Below are positions 39,366 to 47,993 of a stretch of 64,000 nt of DNA, piece by piece; the first letter of the stretch is position 1, and every line of letters begins with the position of its first letter. The translations under genes were made by a program, and so were the position numbers. The stretch is taken from contig JAYPBC010000003.1 in assembly GCA_038124025.1 (NCBI GenBank), forward strand, positions 1 through 64,000, in the 5' to 3' direction. This stretch comes from UBA1275 sp038124025 (lineage in GTDB: Bacteria; Bacteroidota; Rhodothermia; Balneolales; Balneolaceae). The notes beneath the pieces are model-generated. The model saw only the letters and a program-made list of their open reading frames with translations, had not been told where the DNA came from and ran no database searches.

Positions 39366-40394
39366 CTAGCATGATGCATGGTGGCCCCAAAACAACATTT
39401 TCATGCAAAAAATACTCCCACCACTCTTTAAGAACTCATAGGTAGGTAACTCGGCAACTGTAAATCCTTTTAAACGGAGAAGCTGAGCTGTTTTAGGGCA
39501 ATCTGACGGTAATAAAACCCTTTTACCTGCAACAGCAGTGGCATTACATGCAAATGCACGAAGGCTTTCCTGTTCATCTATCTCTAGTACCACCTCAAAA
39601 TAATGATGGATCAACTCTAACCCTGATTCATCAAAGGCTTCGGGGTACACCATTACGGTTTTCTCGTCGAGCATACAGAAACAGGTATCCAGATGATACA
39701 GTCGTTCATCTTGCAGATGTAGAGAAATAATTGGTACCCCGGTGAATACAGCCAATGCCTCTAGTGCCGGCATACTGGTTCGAAACCCATGACCAGCCCA
39801 AATTAGGGAGCGTTCAGGATGCCACTGAACATCGCCCATACCCTCGAAAAAAACGGCTGTGTTATCTGACTCGACCGCGACAGCTTGTGATCCATCACTT
39901 TCAACTCGTAGGCGAGACATGGGTTGGGTTGGCTGATTTCCCTGATCCATTGGGAATATAGAATGAACAGGATATCCTTTATGAGCCAGCACCTGGTGAA
40001 GATAGGGCACTTCAGAGCGGCGCATTGGACTGCGCATAGCCCCCATTACGAATGAAGCTCCGGTATTTTCTACCCACATTGGAAAGCTTTGGTTCGCACA
40101 AAAGACCAAATCCGGCAATCCTTTCATTGCTTTTATGGGATGAACATACAGTCCCCACTGTTCAAACTGAGACTTCACAGCCGACCATTCAGACCAAGCT
40201 TTGTTTTTGTCCACGGAGCCAATCATCGACTCCATATGGGGATTAATCACATATTCCACATCAAAAAACTCAGGTTCTATCATTAAAACTTGATCCGGCC
40301 AGGGCATTTTTGGCCTAGATGCTAATGATATGCCACTCTCGTGGAGACTTCGAATGACACCGCTATTTTTTTGTTCCATCCCACCGACCTCCAT
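39366..40394 (-). CDS. amidinotransferase/arginine deiminase-fold protein (DDAH-like)
   Basis: 342 residues with the pentein-fold pattern: LPDLVFCANQS (about 83-93), a HLDTCFCML segment with the catalytic-type histidine, and a C-terminal GGSIFCMK motif with the nucleophilic cysteine. It resembles dimethylarginine dimethylaminohydrolase and CtlX-type members, which hydrolyse guanidino groups. The start is uncertain: ATGs at codons 1, 6 and about 30 are all in frame. No arginine-transport gene is adjacent, though carAB lies a few kb away. Confidence 0.8.
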   Translation of the reverse strand: MEVGGMEQKNSGVIRSLHESGISLASRPKMPWPDQVLMIEPEFFDVEYVINPHMESMIGSVDKNKAWSEWSAVKSQFEQWGLYVHPIKAMKGLPDLVFCANQSFPMWVENTGASFVMGAMRSPMRRSEVPYLHQVLAHKGYPVHSIFPMDQGNQPTQPMSRLRVESDGSQAVAVESDNTAVFFEGMGDVQWHPERSLIWAGHGFRTSMPALEALAVFTGVPIISLHLQDERLYHLDTCFCMLDEKTVMVYPEAFDESGLELIHHYFEVVLEIDEQESLRAFACNATAVAGKRVLLPSDCPKTAQLLRLKGFTVAELPTYEFLKSGGSIFCMKMLFWGHHASC

Positions 40395-40528
40395 ATGCAG
40401 TTTTACCTGTGCTAATTGTCTGTTTTATTTGTTGTAGTTCAATAGTAACAATTGACCGCAACATCTGCTATTTTCTTATTAGTATTTAGTAAAATGTTTC
40501 GACCAACTCGATTTATAAATTTGCTTTC

Positions 40529-41713
40529 ATGACAGAGCAGGCACCCCATCTCCTCGTCGCCTTTGGCGGAGTTTCACCCGAACATGAAGTTTCGGTGCTC
40601 ACCGCTATGCAAGTGATGAGTACACTATCGGACTCCAAATACACCATACTCCCTCTTTATATTAGTAAATCGGGGCAATGGCTCACTGGAGATATACTCA
40701 AAGATTTAGAACAGTATGGAGATTTAGATTCCCTTACCCAACAAGCAAGTCCATGCTATTTTAATCGAGATCAAATGGGGCGTGTTGTGTTAGAATATCC
40801 TAAAAAAGGACTCTTTTCCAAGCCCGTGCAAAAACCCATTTATGCGGTGCTAGTGTCATTTCATGGGGGAGCAGGTGAGAATGGATCATTTCAAGGCATC
40901 TGTGAACAATATAACCTACCCTATACCGGAAGCGGAGTCTTGGCATCCTCTCTTGGTATGGATAAGGTCAAAGCCAAACAACTATGCGAAGCAAACCGCA
41001 TACCTGTTACCTCTTCACTTAATTTTTATGAAGAGGACTGGGATCGCCACAATGATACGATCCTTAAGGAAGTAGAACAGCTTGGTTATCCAGTAATTGT
41101 AAAACCCTCATCGCTGGGAAGTAGCATTGGCGTAAGAAAAGTAGATGGCCAATCAGCCCTGATTAAAGCGGTGGAAACCGCGTTTCGATACGACGCTCAA
41201 GTACTTATAGAAGAGGCTATTGCGCCCTTAATTGAAATTAACTGCGCTGTCTTAGGCACCCCTGAGTCCTGTATTTCTAGCGTATGTGAACAACCTATAG
41301 GTAGTGATGAGGCCCTCTCATTTGCCGATAAATATCAACGAGGTGGCGGCGGCGAAAAAGGAATGGCGTCGGCCGATCGTATAATTCCTGCCGATATACC
41401 GGAAGAATTAAGCCAGCATATACGGGCGTTGTCAGAGCAAATATTTAGAGTTTTTCAGACAACTGGGGTTGCACGAATTGACTATTTAGTTCAAAAAGAG
41501 ACCCAGAAAGTATATTTCAATGAAATTAATACGATTCCTGGATCCTTTTCCTACTATTTATGGGAGCATTCTAAGTTAAGTTTTAACGATTTATTGGATC
41601 AGCTAATTGAAACGGCCATTACCGTACATCAACAAAAAAATGGGCGGATACTACACTACGAAACTAATCTTCTAAGTGATAAAGCAGCTACTGGGCTTAA
41701 AGGGAGCAAATAA
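40529..41713 (+). CDS. ddl: D-alanine--D-alanine ligase
   Basis: 394 residues, ATP-grasp family. Visible: FGGVSPEHEVSVLTA (about 12-26), SFHGGAGENGSFQG, VKPSSLGSSIGV, and the metal-binding end with YFNEINTIPG. It makes the D-Ala-D-Ala dipeptide for peptidoglycan. The downstream nadK gene starts two bases after its stop, so they are one operon. Slightly longer than the E. coli enzyme, mainly by a loop and a tail of about 25 residues. Confidence 0.94.
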   Translation: MTEQAPHLLVAFGGVSPEHEVSVLTAMQVMSTLSDSKYTILPLYISKSGQWLTGDILKDLEQYGDLDSLTQQASPCYFNRDQMGRVVLEYPKKGLFSKPVQKPIYAVLVSFHGGAGENGSFQGICEQYNLPYTGSGVLASSLGMDKVKAKQLCEANRIPVTSSLNFYEEDWDRHNDTILKEVEQLGYPVIVKPSSLGSSIGVRKVDGQSALIKAVETAFRYDAQVLIEEAIAPLIEINCAVLGTPESCISSVCEQPIGSDEALSFADKYQRGGGGEKGMASADRIIPADIPEELSQHIRALSEQIFRVFQTTGVARIDYLVQKETQKVYFNEINTIPGSFSYYLWEHSKLSFNDLLDQLIETAITVHQQKNGRILHYETNLLSDKAATGLKGSK

Positions 41714-41715
41714 TT

Positions 41716-42585
41716 ATGAATTGTGCCCTAATCACCAATCCTCAAAAGTACGAAGTACAGCAGGTACTGCAGCAGACGTTATCATGGGCACAAGACAAAG
41801 AGGTACACTGCTATATCGACCAAGAAACCGCCGAATCCTTAGCTCTAGTCAAGTCCTTTCATCTTCACTTTTGCCAGGGAGATGCCGCCGCCATTGAAGC
41901 TTCGGACTTACTCATTGTAATTGGTGGCGATGGCACTATGCTTTATGCAGCTCGACTCGCACGAGGATTGGAAAAACCAATATTGGGCATAAATAGTGGA
42001 CGTTTAGGGTTCATGAACGATGTATCCATTGAGGAAATGTACTCCGCTTTGGATTCACTCATCAAAAAAAATTACACACTAGACTACCGGCATTTTCTAC
42101 AAGCAATTGACCAAGAAGGCAACGTTTATTATGCCTTAAACGAATGCCTATTCACCCGCCGGGATTCAAGTTCTATGATTAACATAGATGCCGAATATGA
42201 TGGGGATCTCATTAATACCTATTGGTCCGATGGGCTCATTGTAGCCTCTCCAACTGGGTCAACCGCCTACAATCTTTCTGCTGGTGGACCCATCGTTATG
42301 CCTGGTTCTGGTGTGCTGGTCGTTACTCCTGTGAATCCACATACGCTAACTACTCGCCCATTGGTGCTGTCTTCTAATAAAGAGCTTCGTATTTCCATTC
42401 CCGACTCTGATCCTTCCGTGATTTTTTCCTGCGACGGAGTGGTTCAACCCGTATCGGAATATCCTTTTTCGATTCGTATAAAAAAATCAACCTCCCGCAT
42501 TCCCCTGGTACACCTAGCCGATCATAGCTATTTCGATACTCTTCGTAAAAAACTTATGTGGGGACAAGACTCCCGTCGTAGCTAA
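41716..42585 (+). CDS. nadK: NAD kinase
   Basis: 289 residues with the diagnostic GGDGTM (70-75; D72 catalytic), LNE (141-143) and the glycine-rich SPTGSTAYNLSAGGP. Phosphorylates NAD to NADP with ATP. Starts two bases after ddl. Size and motifs fit the bacterial family. Confidence 0.95.
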   Translation: MNCALITNPQKYEVQQVLQQTLSWAQDKEVHCYIDQETAESLALVKSFHLHFCQGDAAAIEASDLLIVIGGDGTMLYAARLARGLEKPILGINSGRLGFMNDVSIEEMYSALDSLIKKNYTLDYRHFLQAIDQEGNVYYALNECLFTRRDSSSMINIDAEYDGDLINTYWSDGLIVASPTGSTAYNLSAGGPIVMPGSGVLVVTPVNPHTLTTRPLVLSSNKELRISIPDSDPSVIFSCDGVVQPVSEYPFSIRIKKSTSRIPLVHLADHSYFDTLRKKLMWGQDSRRS

Positions 42586-42761
42586 TCGTATTCTAGTTCT
42601 TCTAGGTTTCTTACATTTATAGTTTTTATTCAGTCTGGTTCATGCCATTTAGTGTATCAAGAGTAATTTTTCAGCTATAGGTGAATAAAATTCTTATTTT
42701 ACAACTGTCGGAAAGATTATAGAATAACCAAACAAACAACTTAATAATACCACCATACGTC

Positions 42762-43721
42762 ATGAAAGTAACCGTTGTTGGAGCCGGAGGAAATGTTGGT
42801 TCTACCGTAGCGCTTAGCGTTGCACAAAGAGATTTTGCAAAAGAAGTGATTGCTTTAGATTTGGAGCGAAAACAAGACGATAAAACATTTTATCCTTCCA
42901 GAGGACGAGCATTAGACCAATGGGAAGCGTCTCCCATTCACCTGTTTGACACTCGAGTCAAAGGGACTACGGACTATGCTGATACCGCGGGATCTGATGT
43001 GTGTGTTATTACTGCCGGTGTGCCAAGGCGCCCAGGAATGAGTAGAGACGACTTATTGGAGATAAATGCAAACATTGTCCGTAGTGTTACCTCTGAATTG
43101 GTAAAACACTCTCCTGAAACCATCCTAATTATAGTTTCTAATCCATTAGATGTAATGGTTCAAGTAGCCAAAGATGCATCTGGACTTCCTTACGAAAAAG
43201 TTATGGGGATGGCTGGAATTTTGGATACGGCTCGATATCGTGCATTCATTGCCGAAGAACTAGATGTTTCACCAAAAGATATCCAAGCACTACTCATGGG
43301 TGGTCATGGTGACACTATGGTTCCACTACCTAGATTCACTACCCTTTCCGGAATGCCGATTACTCATTTTATTTCAGAAGAACGACTAGATGAAATTGTA
43401 GGTCGTGCAAAAAAAGGAGGAGGGGAAATAGTTGGTCTCATGGGAACCTCTGCATGGTATGCCCCAGGTGCTGCAGCTGCTCAAATGGTTGAGGCTATTT
43501 TATTGGATCAAAACAGAATTTTTCCTGTGTGCGCTCATATAGATGGGGAATATGGCATTGATAATCTATATATCGGAGTTCCTGTTAAACTTGGAAAGAA
43601 TGGAATAAAAGAAGTAATCGAGGTTGAATTAACCGAAAAAGAAACCGAACTTTTACATCAATCGGCTATAGCCGTTCGCGGTACTCTAGACGACTTCAAA
43701 GCACTTATGAACAATAAATAA
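42762..43721 (+). CDS. mdh: malate dehydrogenase (LDH-like type)
   Basis: 319 residues with NAD-binding GAGGNVG (7-13) and D33 that fits NAD preference, substrate arginines in GVPRRPGMSR and DTARYR, and the catalytic H182 in GGHGDTMV. Oxidises malate to oxaloacetate in the TCA cycle. Monocistronic; the stop is followed within 40 bases by a terminator. Confidence 0.96.
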   Translation: MKVTVVGAGGNVGSTVALSVAQRDFAKEVIALDLERKQDDKTFYPSRGRALDQWEASPIHLFDTRVKGTTDYADTAGSDVCVITAGVPRRPGMSRDDLLEINANIVRSVTSELVKHSPETILIIVSNPLDVMVQVAKDASGLPYEKVMGMAGILDTARYRAFIAEELDVSPKDIQALLMGGHGDTMVPLPRFTTLSGMPITHFISEERLDEIVGRAKKGGGEIVGLMGTSAWYAPGAAAAQMVEAILLDQNRIFPVCAHIDGEYGIDNLYIGVPVKLGKNGIKEVIEVELTEKETELLHQSAIAVRGTLDDFKALMNNK

Positions 43722-43751
43722 CGAGGACAAAGGTTCTCACTACTTGCTTTT

Positions 43752-43783
43752 AAATCCCGCTTCGTTTCGTAGCGGGATTTTTT
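43752..43783 (+). terminator. intrinsic terminator after mdh
   Basis: AAATCCCGCT (43752-43761) and AGCGGGATTT (43771-43780) form a 10-base perfect stem with a 9-base loop, followed by T-rich sequence. It ends mdh and could also serve the convergent flippase gene. Confidence 0.88.
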
Positions 43784-43835
43784 ATATGTTTATTTTGGCC
43801 GTTTTTTTGCCACACCAACTAATGTTGTGTCCACA

Positions 43836-45317
43836 CTATCTACTTTTTGCACCTACACCAACTACTTGCAGGGGTATTATGACCAACATGGTCAATACTA
43901 AAATTAGAAAACCCGCAAGACCTTTGGGTAGATCAATCCACATTTGAAGACTTTGGGCACCCCAAACCGCACTGCTTGCTACTATCATCGTACCGAAGGC
44001 ACGTATCAGTCCAAAAGGAATTTGCATGGCTTTTTGAGCTACCTGATAAAGAATTACAGCCATAGTACCATAACTTAGTACGGTGGCTATAGCTGCTCCT
44101 TTCATGCCTAGGACAGGAATTAGAGCAACATTCACAATTATTGTGATTATTGCTCCTATACCGGTGATTTGAGCTAACCGTTTTGTCTTTTCTTGTATAA
44201 AAACCCCCACAGAAAAATTGATGTACCAGCCTTGAAACCAGTAGGCTAACAAAAGCCAGGGTACAATACTTAGGCCCGACCAATAGGCCTCGTCGATAAG
44301 GGTGGTATTTAAAAGTGGGATTGGAATGGCAACAATAGACTCCACAAATAGACCGACAGTCAAAAATACAAGGGCTGCTGCGATGTTGAAATATTTAAAT
44401 GCCAATCCAAAAAGATTTGGTGCGTCTGGGTCATCACTATATCGCATGAAAAAAGGCTGCCACGCCATTCGGTACATTTGAACCAACAACAACATGAAAA
44501 CAGCTAACTTATAACAAGCATTATATACCCCTACTATATGATCCGCACTCCACTCGGTTCCATAAATGGCATAGATTTGTTCTCCACTTAAATTTTTTAA
44601 AAAGAAACGGTCCAAGGTCTCGTTAATCACATGTGCCAGACCAGCAGGAATAAAGGGCCATCCAAATTGCACCATTTTACGAAGTGTATCACTCGACCAT
44701 GCCCCCCACCAAAGCGATCCAGTTAAGCCAAAAACCCCCAATAATGCCGCAAGAGAGGCAATCAAATTAGCCATAAAAATGGCTTCAATCCCCCAGTCTA
44801 ACACCAAAATTAAATAGCCATTTAGACTAACATTTATGGCTACATGTCCCAATTTTAACCAAGCAAATGGATACGCTCTTTTGGTTAGCCTCAATTCGGC
44901 AAAAGGGACAATGGCTAATGCATCAACCAGTAGGATACCCATCATGAGTAGATATATACGGTCTCCACCCGTAGCATTGGCTGGTAGTGAGAGTAGCTCC
45001 GATAAGGGGTCTTGAAAAAGTAGGAGTACAAGGCTGATCAACAGGCCAACGGCTAGTAGGGCGCGCTGTATGGTTGAAAATATGCTCGCTGCTTGTTCGC
45101 GATCTTTCCCATAACGCAAGTAAGAAGACTCCATGCCAAAGGTAAAAAGTACTTGAAGTAACCCAATAGCAGCGTACACAAGGCCTACTATTCCATAAGC
45201 TTCAGGATTAAATAAACCGGTATGAAATGGTACCAACAAATAATTGATAAACCGAGCAATGACACTGCTAATGCCATAAACCAATGTATCAGATAATAAA
45301 TGTTTAAGTGGTTTCAA
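43836..45317 (-). CDS. polysaccharide/lipid-linked oligosaccharide flippase (MVF-type)
   Basis: 493 residues and about 13-14 membrane helices, opening LKHLLSDTLVYGISSVIARF, typical for Wzx/MviN-like exporters of the MATE-like flippase superfamily. It starts 7 bases after aroQ and ends the aroQ/HIT operon on this strand. No glycosyltransferase is adjacent, so the substrate is open. The sequence is too diverse to name a specific substrate. Confidence 0.85.
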   Translation of the reverse strand: MKPLKHLLSDTLVYGISSVIARFINYLLVPFHTGLFNPEAYGIVGLVYAAIGLLQVLFTFGMESSYLRYGKDREQAASIFSTIQRALLAVGLLISLVLLLFQDPLSELLSLPANATGGDRIYLLMMGILLVDALAIVPFAELRLTKRAYPFAWLKLGHVAINVSLNGYLILVLDWGIEAIFMANLIASLAALLGVFGLTGSLWWGAWSSDTLRKMVQFGWPFIPAGLAHVINETLDRFFLKNLSGEQIYAIYGTEWSADHIVGVYNACYKLAVFMLLLVQMYRMAWQPFFMRYSDDPDAPNLFGLAFKYFNIAAALVFLTVGLFVESIVAIPIPLLNTTLIDEAYWSGLSIVPWLLLAYWFQGWYINFSVGVFIQEKTKRLAQITGIGAIITIIVNVALIPVLGMKGAAIATVLSYGTMAVILYQVAQKAMQIPFGLIRAFGTMIVASSAVWGAQSLQMWIDLPKGLAGFLILVLTMLVIIPLQVVGVGAKSR

Positions 45318-45324
45318 CTCTACC

Positions 45325-45756
45325 TTATTTAGCGTAGATACCTTCTATTGCCCGTATACCTAACAAATAACTCTCCACTCCAAAACCTGTAATAATTCCA
45401 TTCATTACGGCGCCGGTTATCGATTGCTCCCGAAATTTTTCACGCGCGTGGATATTGGATAGATGCACTTCAACCTTAGGAATGGAAATGGGATCTAAGG
45501 CATCACGCAAGGCCACTGAAGTGTGGGTATAGCCCCCCAAATTAACTATTATCCCTTCAGTACCATCGCTGAGTATTTTTTGAATGCGATCAATTAATTC
45601 GCCTTCAATATTCGACTGAAAAAAACTTATCTCGTGATCTGTACAAGATGTTTGGATATACTCATTTAACTGCTCCAATGTCATTGCTCCGTACATGTTC
45701 GGATCTCGAGTGCCTAGGATGTTTAAATTTGGACCATGAATAACTAGTAACTTCAT
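45325..45756 (-). CDS. aroQ: type II 3-dehydroquinate dehydratase
   Basis: 143 residues; near-complete match to the small dodecameric type II family: HGPNLNILGTRDP (7-19), catalytic Y22, NLGGYTHTSVAL and HLSNIHARE (98-106). Makes 3-dehydroshikimate; aroC elsewhere in the window is a later step. Start ATG overlaps the HIT gene stop as TAATG (45754-45758 region), indicating coupling. Confidence 0.96.
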   Translation of the reverse strand: MKLLVIHGPNLNILGTRDPNMYGAMTLEQLNEYIQTSCTDHEISFFQSNIEGELIDRIQKILSDGTEGIIVNLGGYTHTSVALRDALDPISIPKVEVHLSNIHAREKFREQSITGAVMNGIITGFGVESYLLGIRAIEGIYAK

Positions 45757-46151
45757 TAATCTAGATGTTTAGCAATTTGTTCTGAAATTGTACGCATTTC
45801 CTCCTTATTGAGTTCAATAGAACGTCCCAAACGGAAAGGGCCTCCCTCAGCGTATATAGGAATCAAATGAACATGGGCGTGGGGTACTTCAAGTCCTTCG
45901 ACCGTCATCGCTATGCGAACTGGTTTAAGCGCCTGTTCCATGGCCTTCGCCACCTTCCGAGCATATCCCATAAGCCCAGTATACGTATGCTCATCTAAGT
46001 CAAATACATAATCTACTTCTTTTCTTGGTATAAGCAGAGTATGACCTTTGGACACAGGCCGTATGTCTAAAAAAGCGAAAAATTCCGCGTTTTCTGCCAC
46101 TTTGTAGCAAGGTATTTCACCTGCTATAATTTTACTAAAAATACTAGCCAT
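45756..46151 (-). CDS. HIT family hydrolase
   Basis: 131 residues, with the signature H91-A-H93-V-H95 (HIT motif) and the N-terminal IFSKIIAGEIPCYKV. Acts as a nucleotide hydrolase/transferase, commonly on AppppA or AMP-linked nucleotides. First gene of a three-gene unit with aroQ and the flippase. Confidence 0.93.
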   Translation of the reverse strand: MASIFSKIIAGEIPCYKVAENAEFFAFLDIRPVSKGHTLLIPRKEVDYVFDLDEHTYTGLMGYARKVAKAMEQALKPVRIAMTVEGLEVPHAHVHLIPIYAEGGPFRLGRSIELNKEEMRTISEQIAKHLD

Positions 46152-46312
46152 TAAACTATCTCATCAAATTTCTACGGTCTTTACTTTCCAATAGTACGGT
46201 ATTCCAAGCACTTAGAAAAAAAAATCCCCATTTAATGGCTAAAGCTAAATTAAATTCTGCTGCAAGAACCAATATCTATGAATAAAGAATTACACTCTTT
46301 TTTTCGTTTTTT

Positions 46313-46342
46313 TTGAAAAAAAGCTATAAAAGGTCGTATATT
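46313..46342 (+). promoter_or_regulatory. sigma-70-like promoter of tRNA-Lys
   Basis: TTGAAA (46313-46318) and TATATT (46337-46342) are separated by 18 bases; the upstream stretch is rich in T-runs (46298-46314), like an UP element. The tRNA starts 14 bases after the -10 box. Other promoter boxes in the window were not convincing. Confidence 0.5.
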
Positions 46343-46356
46343 TAAAGTCTTTAGCT

Positions 46357-46429
46357 GAACCGGTAGCTCAGTTGGTAGAGCAACTGCCTTTTAAGCCGTG
46401 GGTCGTGGGTTCGAGTCCCACCCGGTTCA
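46357..46429 (+). tRNA. tRNA-Lys (anticodon TTT)
   Basis: 73-base cloverleaf: acceptor GAACCGG/CCGGTTC, D-stem GCTC/GAGC, anticodon loop CTTTTAA with anticodon TTT, T-arm GTGGG-TTCGAGT-CCCAC, discriminator A. CCA is not encoded. The anticodon stem ACTGC/GCCGT has one mismatch (T46385 opposite C46397), the rest pairs. Confidence 0.97.
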
Positions 46430-46435
46430 CTTTCA

Positions 46436-46525
46436 TTTGTTCTGATACATCACACATCAGTTATCGCATAAAGGCGATGCCAACTATTATCCACTAAGTG
46501 GCATTACTGAATTTAGCAGAACAAA
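46436..46525 (+). ncRNA. candidate structured RNA after tRNA-Lys
   Basis: A perfect 9-base inverted repeat (TTTGTTCTG 46436-46444, CAGAACAAA 46517-46525) encloses a nested TCAGT/ACTGA stem (46457-46461, 46506-46510), which closes two hairpins: ATCGC/GCGAT (46463-46467, 46474-46478) and GCC-ACT/AGTGGC (46479-46485 with one bulged A, 46497-46502). This is a three-way junction followed 18 bases later by an intrinsic terminator. No reading frame fits. It may be part of the tRNA transcript, a small RNA or a leader for ftsB; the element is a prediction from base pairing only. Confidence 0.45.
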
Positions 46526-46542
46526 CTGACTCTCTCTTGACC

Positions 46543-46577
46543 AACCCCGTTCGCTTGAAACCGGACGGGGTTTTTTT
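46543..46577 (+). terminator. intrinsic terminator after tRNA/structured RNA
   Basis: AACCCCGTTCG (46543-46553) pairs with CGGACGGGGTT (46562-46572) with one G-U pair and an 8-base loop, then T5-T7. Lies 58 bases before the ftsB-like gene, so it ends the tRNA transcript or is read through into ftsB. Confidence 0.9.
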
Positions 46578-46635
46578 ATGTGTTTAAACCATAAAATCAT
46601 GTATTTTATTTGATGAATCATCATCATGTTACCCT

Positions 46636-46941
46636 ATGAATGTCGAACTTTTTAATCCACTGAGATGGAATAAAAAAATCCTATTGGGCCTTTTGGGGCT
46701 AGTTATAGTGATTTGGTTTGTATTTATTGATGTTTACAGCCTTAAAACACGTTGGGAATTAGGTCAGCAAAAGAAAGAACTCATCCAAAAAACCAAAGAG
46801 TTAAAAAGTGAGTCCAAAACTTTAGAGCAAGACATTCAAAAGCTTGAAAACAACCCGGATCTTATTGAAAAAATTGCTCGCGAAGAATACGGGATGAAGA
46901 AACCGGGGGAAAAGGTGTACAAAATTAAAAAAGAAGAGTAA
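46636..46941 (+). CDS. ftsB: FtsB/DivIC-type septum formation protein
   Basis: 101 residues with one membrane helix (about 14-33), a coiled coil (36-72) and the conserved ending EYGMKKPGEKVYKI, which fits FtsB/DivIC septum initiators of Bacteroidota. The N-terminal Met is at 46636; the ROK gene follows after 21 bases. Named ftsB on pattern only. Confidence 0.8.
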   Translation: MNVELFNPLRWNKKILLGLLGLVIVIWFVFIDVYSLKTRWELGQQKKELIQKTKELKSESKTLEQDIQKLENNPDLIEKIAREEYGMKKPGEKVYKIKKEE

Positions 46942-46962
46942 CTATTCGTAGAAATCACGCAC

Positions 46963-47907
46963 ATGAAAGCTATCGCAATTGACCTTGGTGGAACTAATAT
47001 TAAAGCAGCTGTCGTAGATCAAAAACTTGGCATTATAGAACAAAGTTCAACCCCAACGCATGCTGAGTTAGGCAAAGAACACCTGCTTGACCGCATTGCT
47101 GGAGTCGTTATGGAGCTGTCCAAAAAAAACGAGGTAGTGGGTATAGGTATGGGGCTTCCTGGAATGGTTAGCTTGGATCAAACCACGGTTCACTATCCGC
47201 CCAATCTTCCCTTTTTAGACAGGGTGAATGCCGCAGAAGAAGTGACTTCCCGCACCCAATTAGCCTGTAAAATTGAAAATGATGCTAATATTGCCGCACT
47301 CGGTTCGCTTCACTTTGGAGCAGGGAAAGGCCATAATAATTTCATCATGCTCACCCTTGGCACTGGCGTAGGTGGTGGGATTATCATTAACCGACAACTG
47401 TTCAAAGGATCTCAAGGTATGGCAGGGGAATTAGGTCATATTATTCTGGATTATCATGGGCCTCTCTCAAACAGTGTTACTCGAGGCACCATTGAAGCCT
47501 ACTTAGGCCAGCGCTTTTTAAGTCGGTTTGCTATGGATATGATTACTCAACACCCTAATAATTCTCTCTATCAGAAATTTAGCAAGGATTTTGATAAGCT
47601 TGAACCGGTTGATTTAACCCAGGCCGCCAATGCGGGCAACGATCTGGCCATCGAAATCCTAGCGAAGGCAGGCCAGCGACTTGGATATGCCATTATCAAC
47701 TATACCCATATGATGGATATTCGAACGTATATACTCAGTGGCGGGGTTTCTAAAGCGGGTGAATGGCTTTTTCAACCCGCTAGAGAAATTGTCAAAAAAC
47801 ATATGATGCCCCCATTCCAAGAAGGTTTTGAAATTATTTACGAAGATCTTGGTAACGACAGCTCACTACTCGGGGCAGCCGGTTTGGCGTTCGATTCCTT
47901 TGGTTAG
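46963..47907 (+). CDS. ROK family sugar kinase
   Basis: 314 residues: phosphate motif DLGGTNIKAA (7-16), GTGVGGGIII (about 144-153) and GELGHI (about 166-171). The usual ROK zinc motif CxCGxxGC is absent; the equivalent region reads NSVTRGTIEAYLG. Likely a glucokinase-like sugar kinase, but the substrate is unproved. Follows the ftsB-like gene by 21 bases. Confidence 0.9.
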   Translation: MKAIAIDLGGTNIKAAVVDQKLGIIEQSSTPTHAELGKEHLLDRIAGVVMELSKKNEVVGIGMGLPGMVSLDQTTVHYPPNLPFLDRVNAAEEVTSRTQLACKIENDANIAALGSLHFGAGKGHNNFIMLTLGTGVGGGIIINRQLFKGSQGMAGELGHIILDYHGPLSNSVTRGTIEAYLGQRFLSRFAMDMITQHPNNSLYQKFSKDFDKLEPVDLTQAANAGNDLAIEILAKAGQRLGYAIINYTHMMDIRTYILSGGVSKAGEWLFQPAREIVKKHMMPPFQEGFEIIYEDLGNDSSLLGAAGLAFDSFG

Positions 47908-47993
47908 TTCTGAGTCAATGAGGCGGTCTTAAGTGGTCATTCTATAGGTTAAAGTACCCCAAACTACCTGTTAGATTAATTATTAGGAGCCTA

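Noticed and set aside
43933..44283. 116-codon minus-strand frame inside the flippase
   Set aside because: Out-of-frame copy of a membrane gene; Ser/Tyr/Cys-rich product without family pattern.
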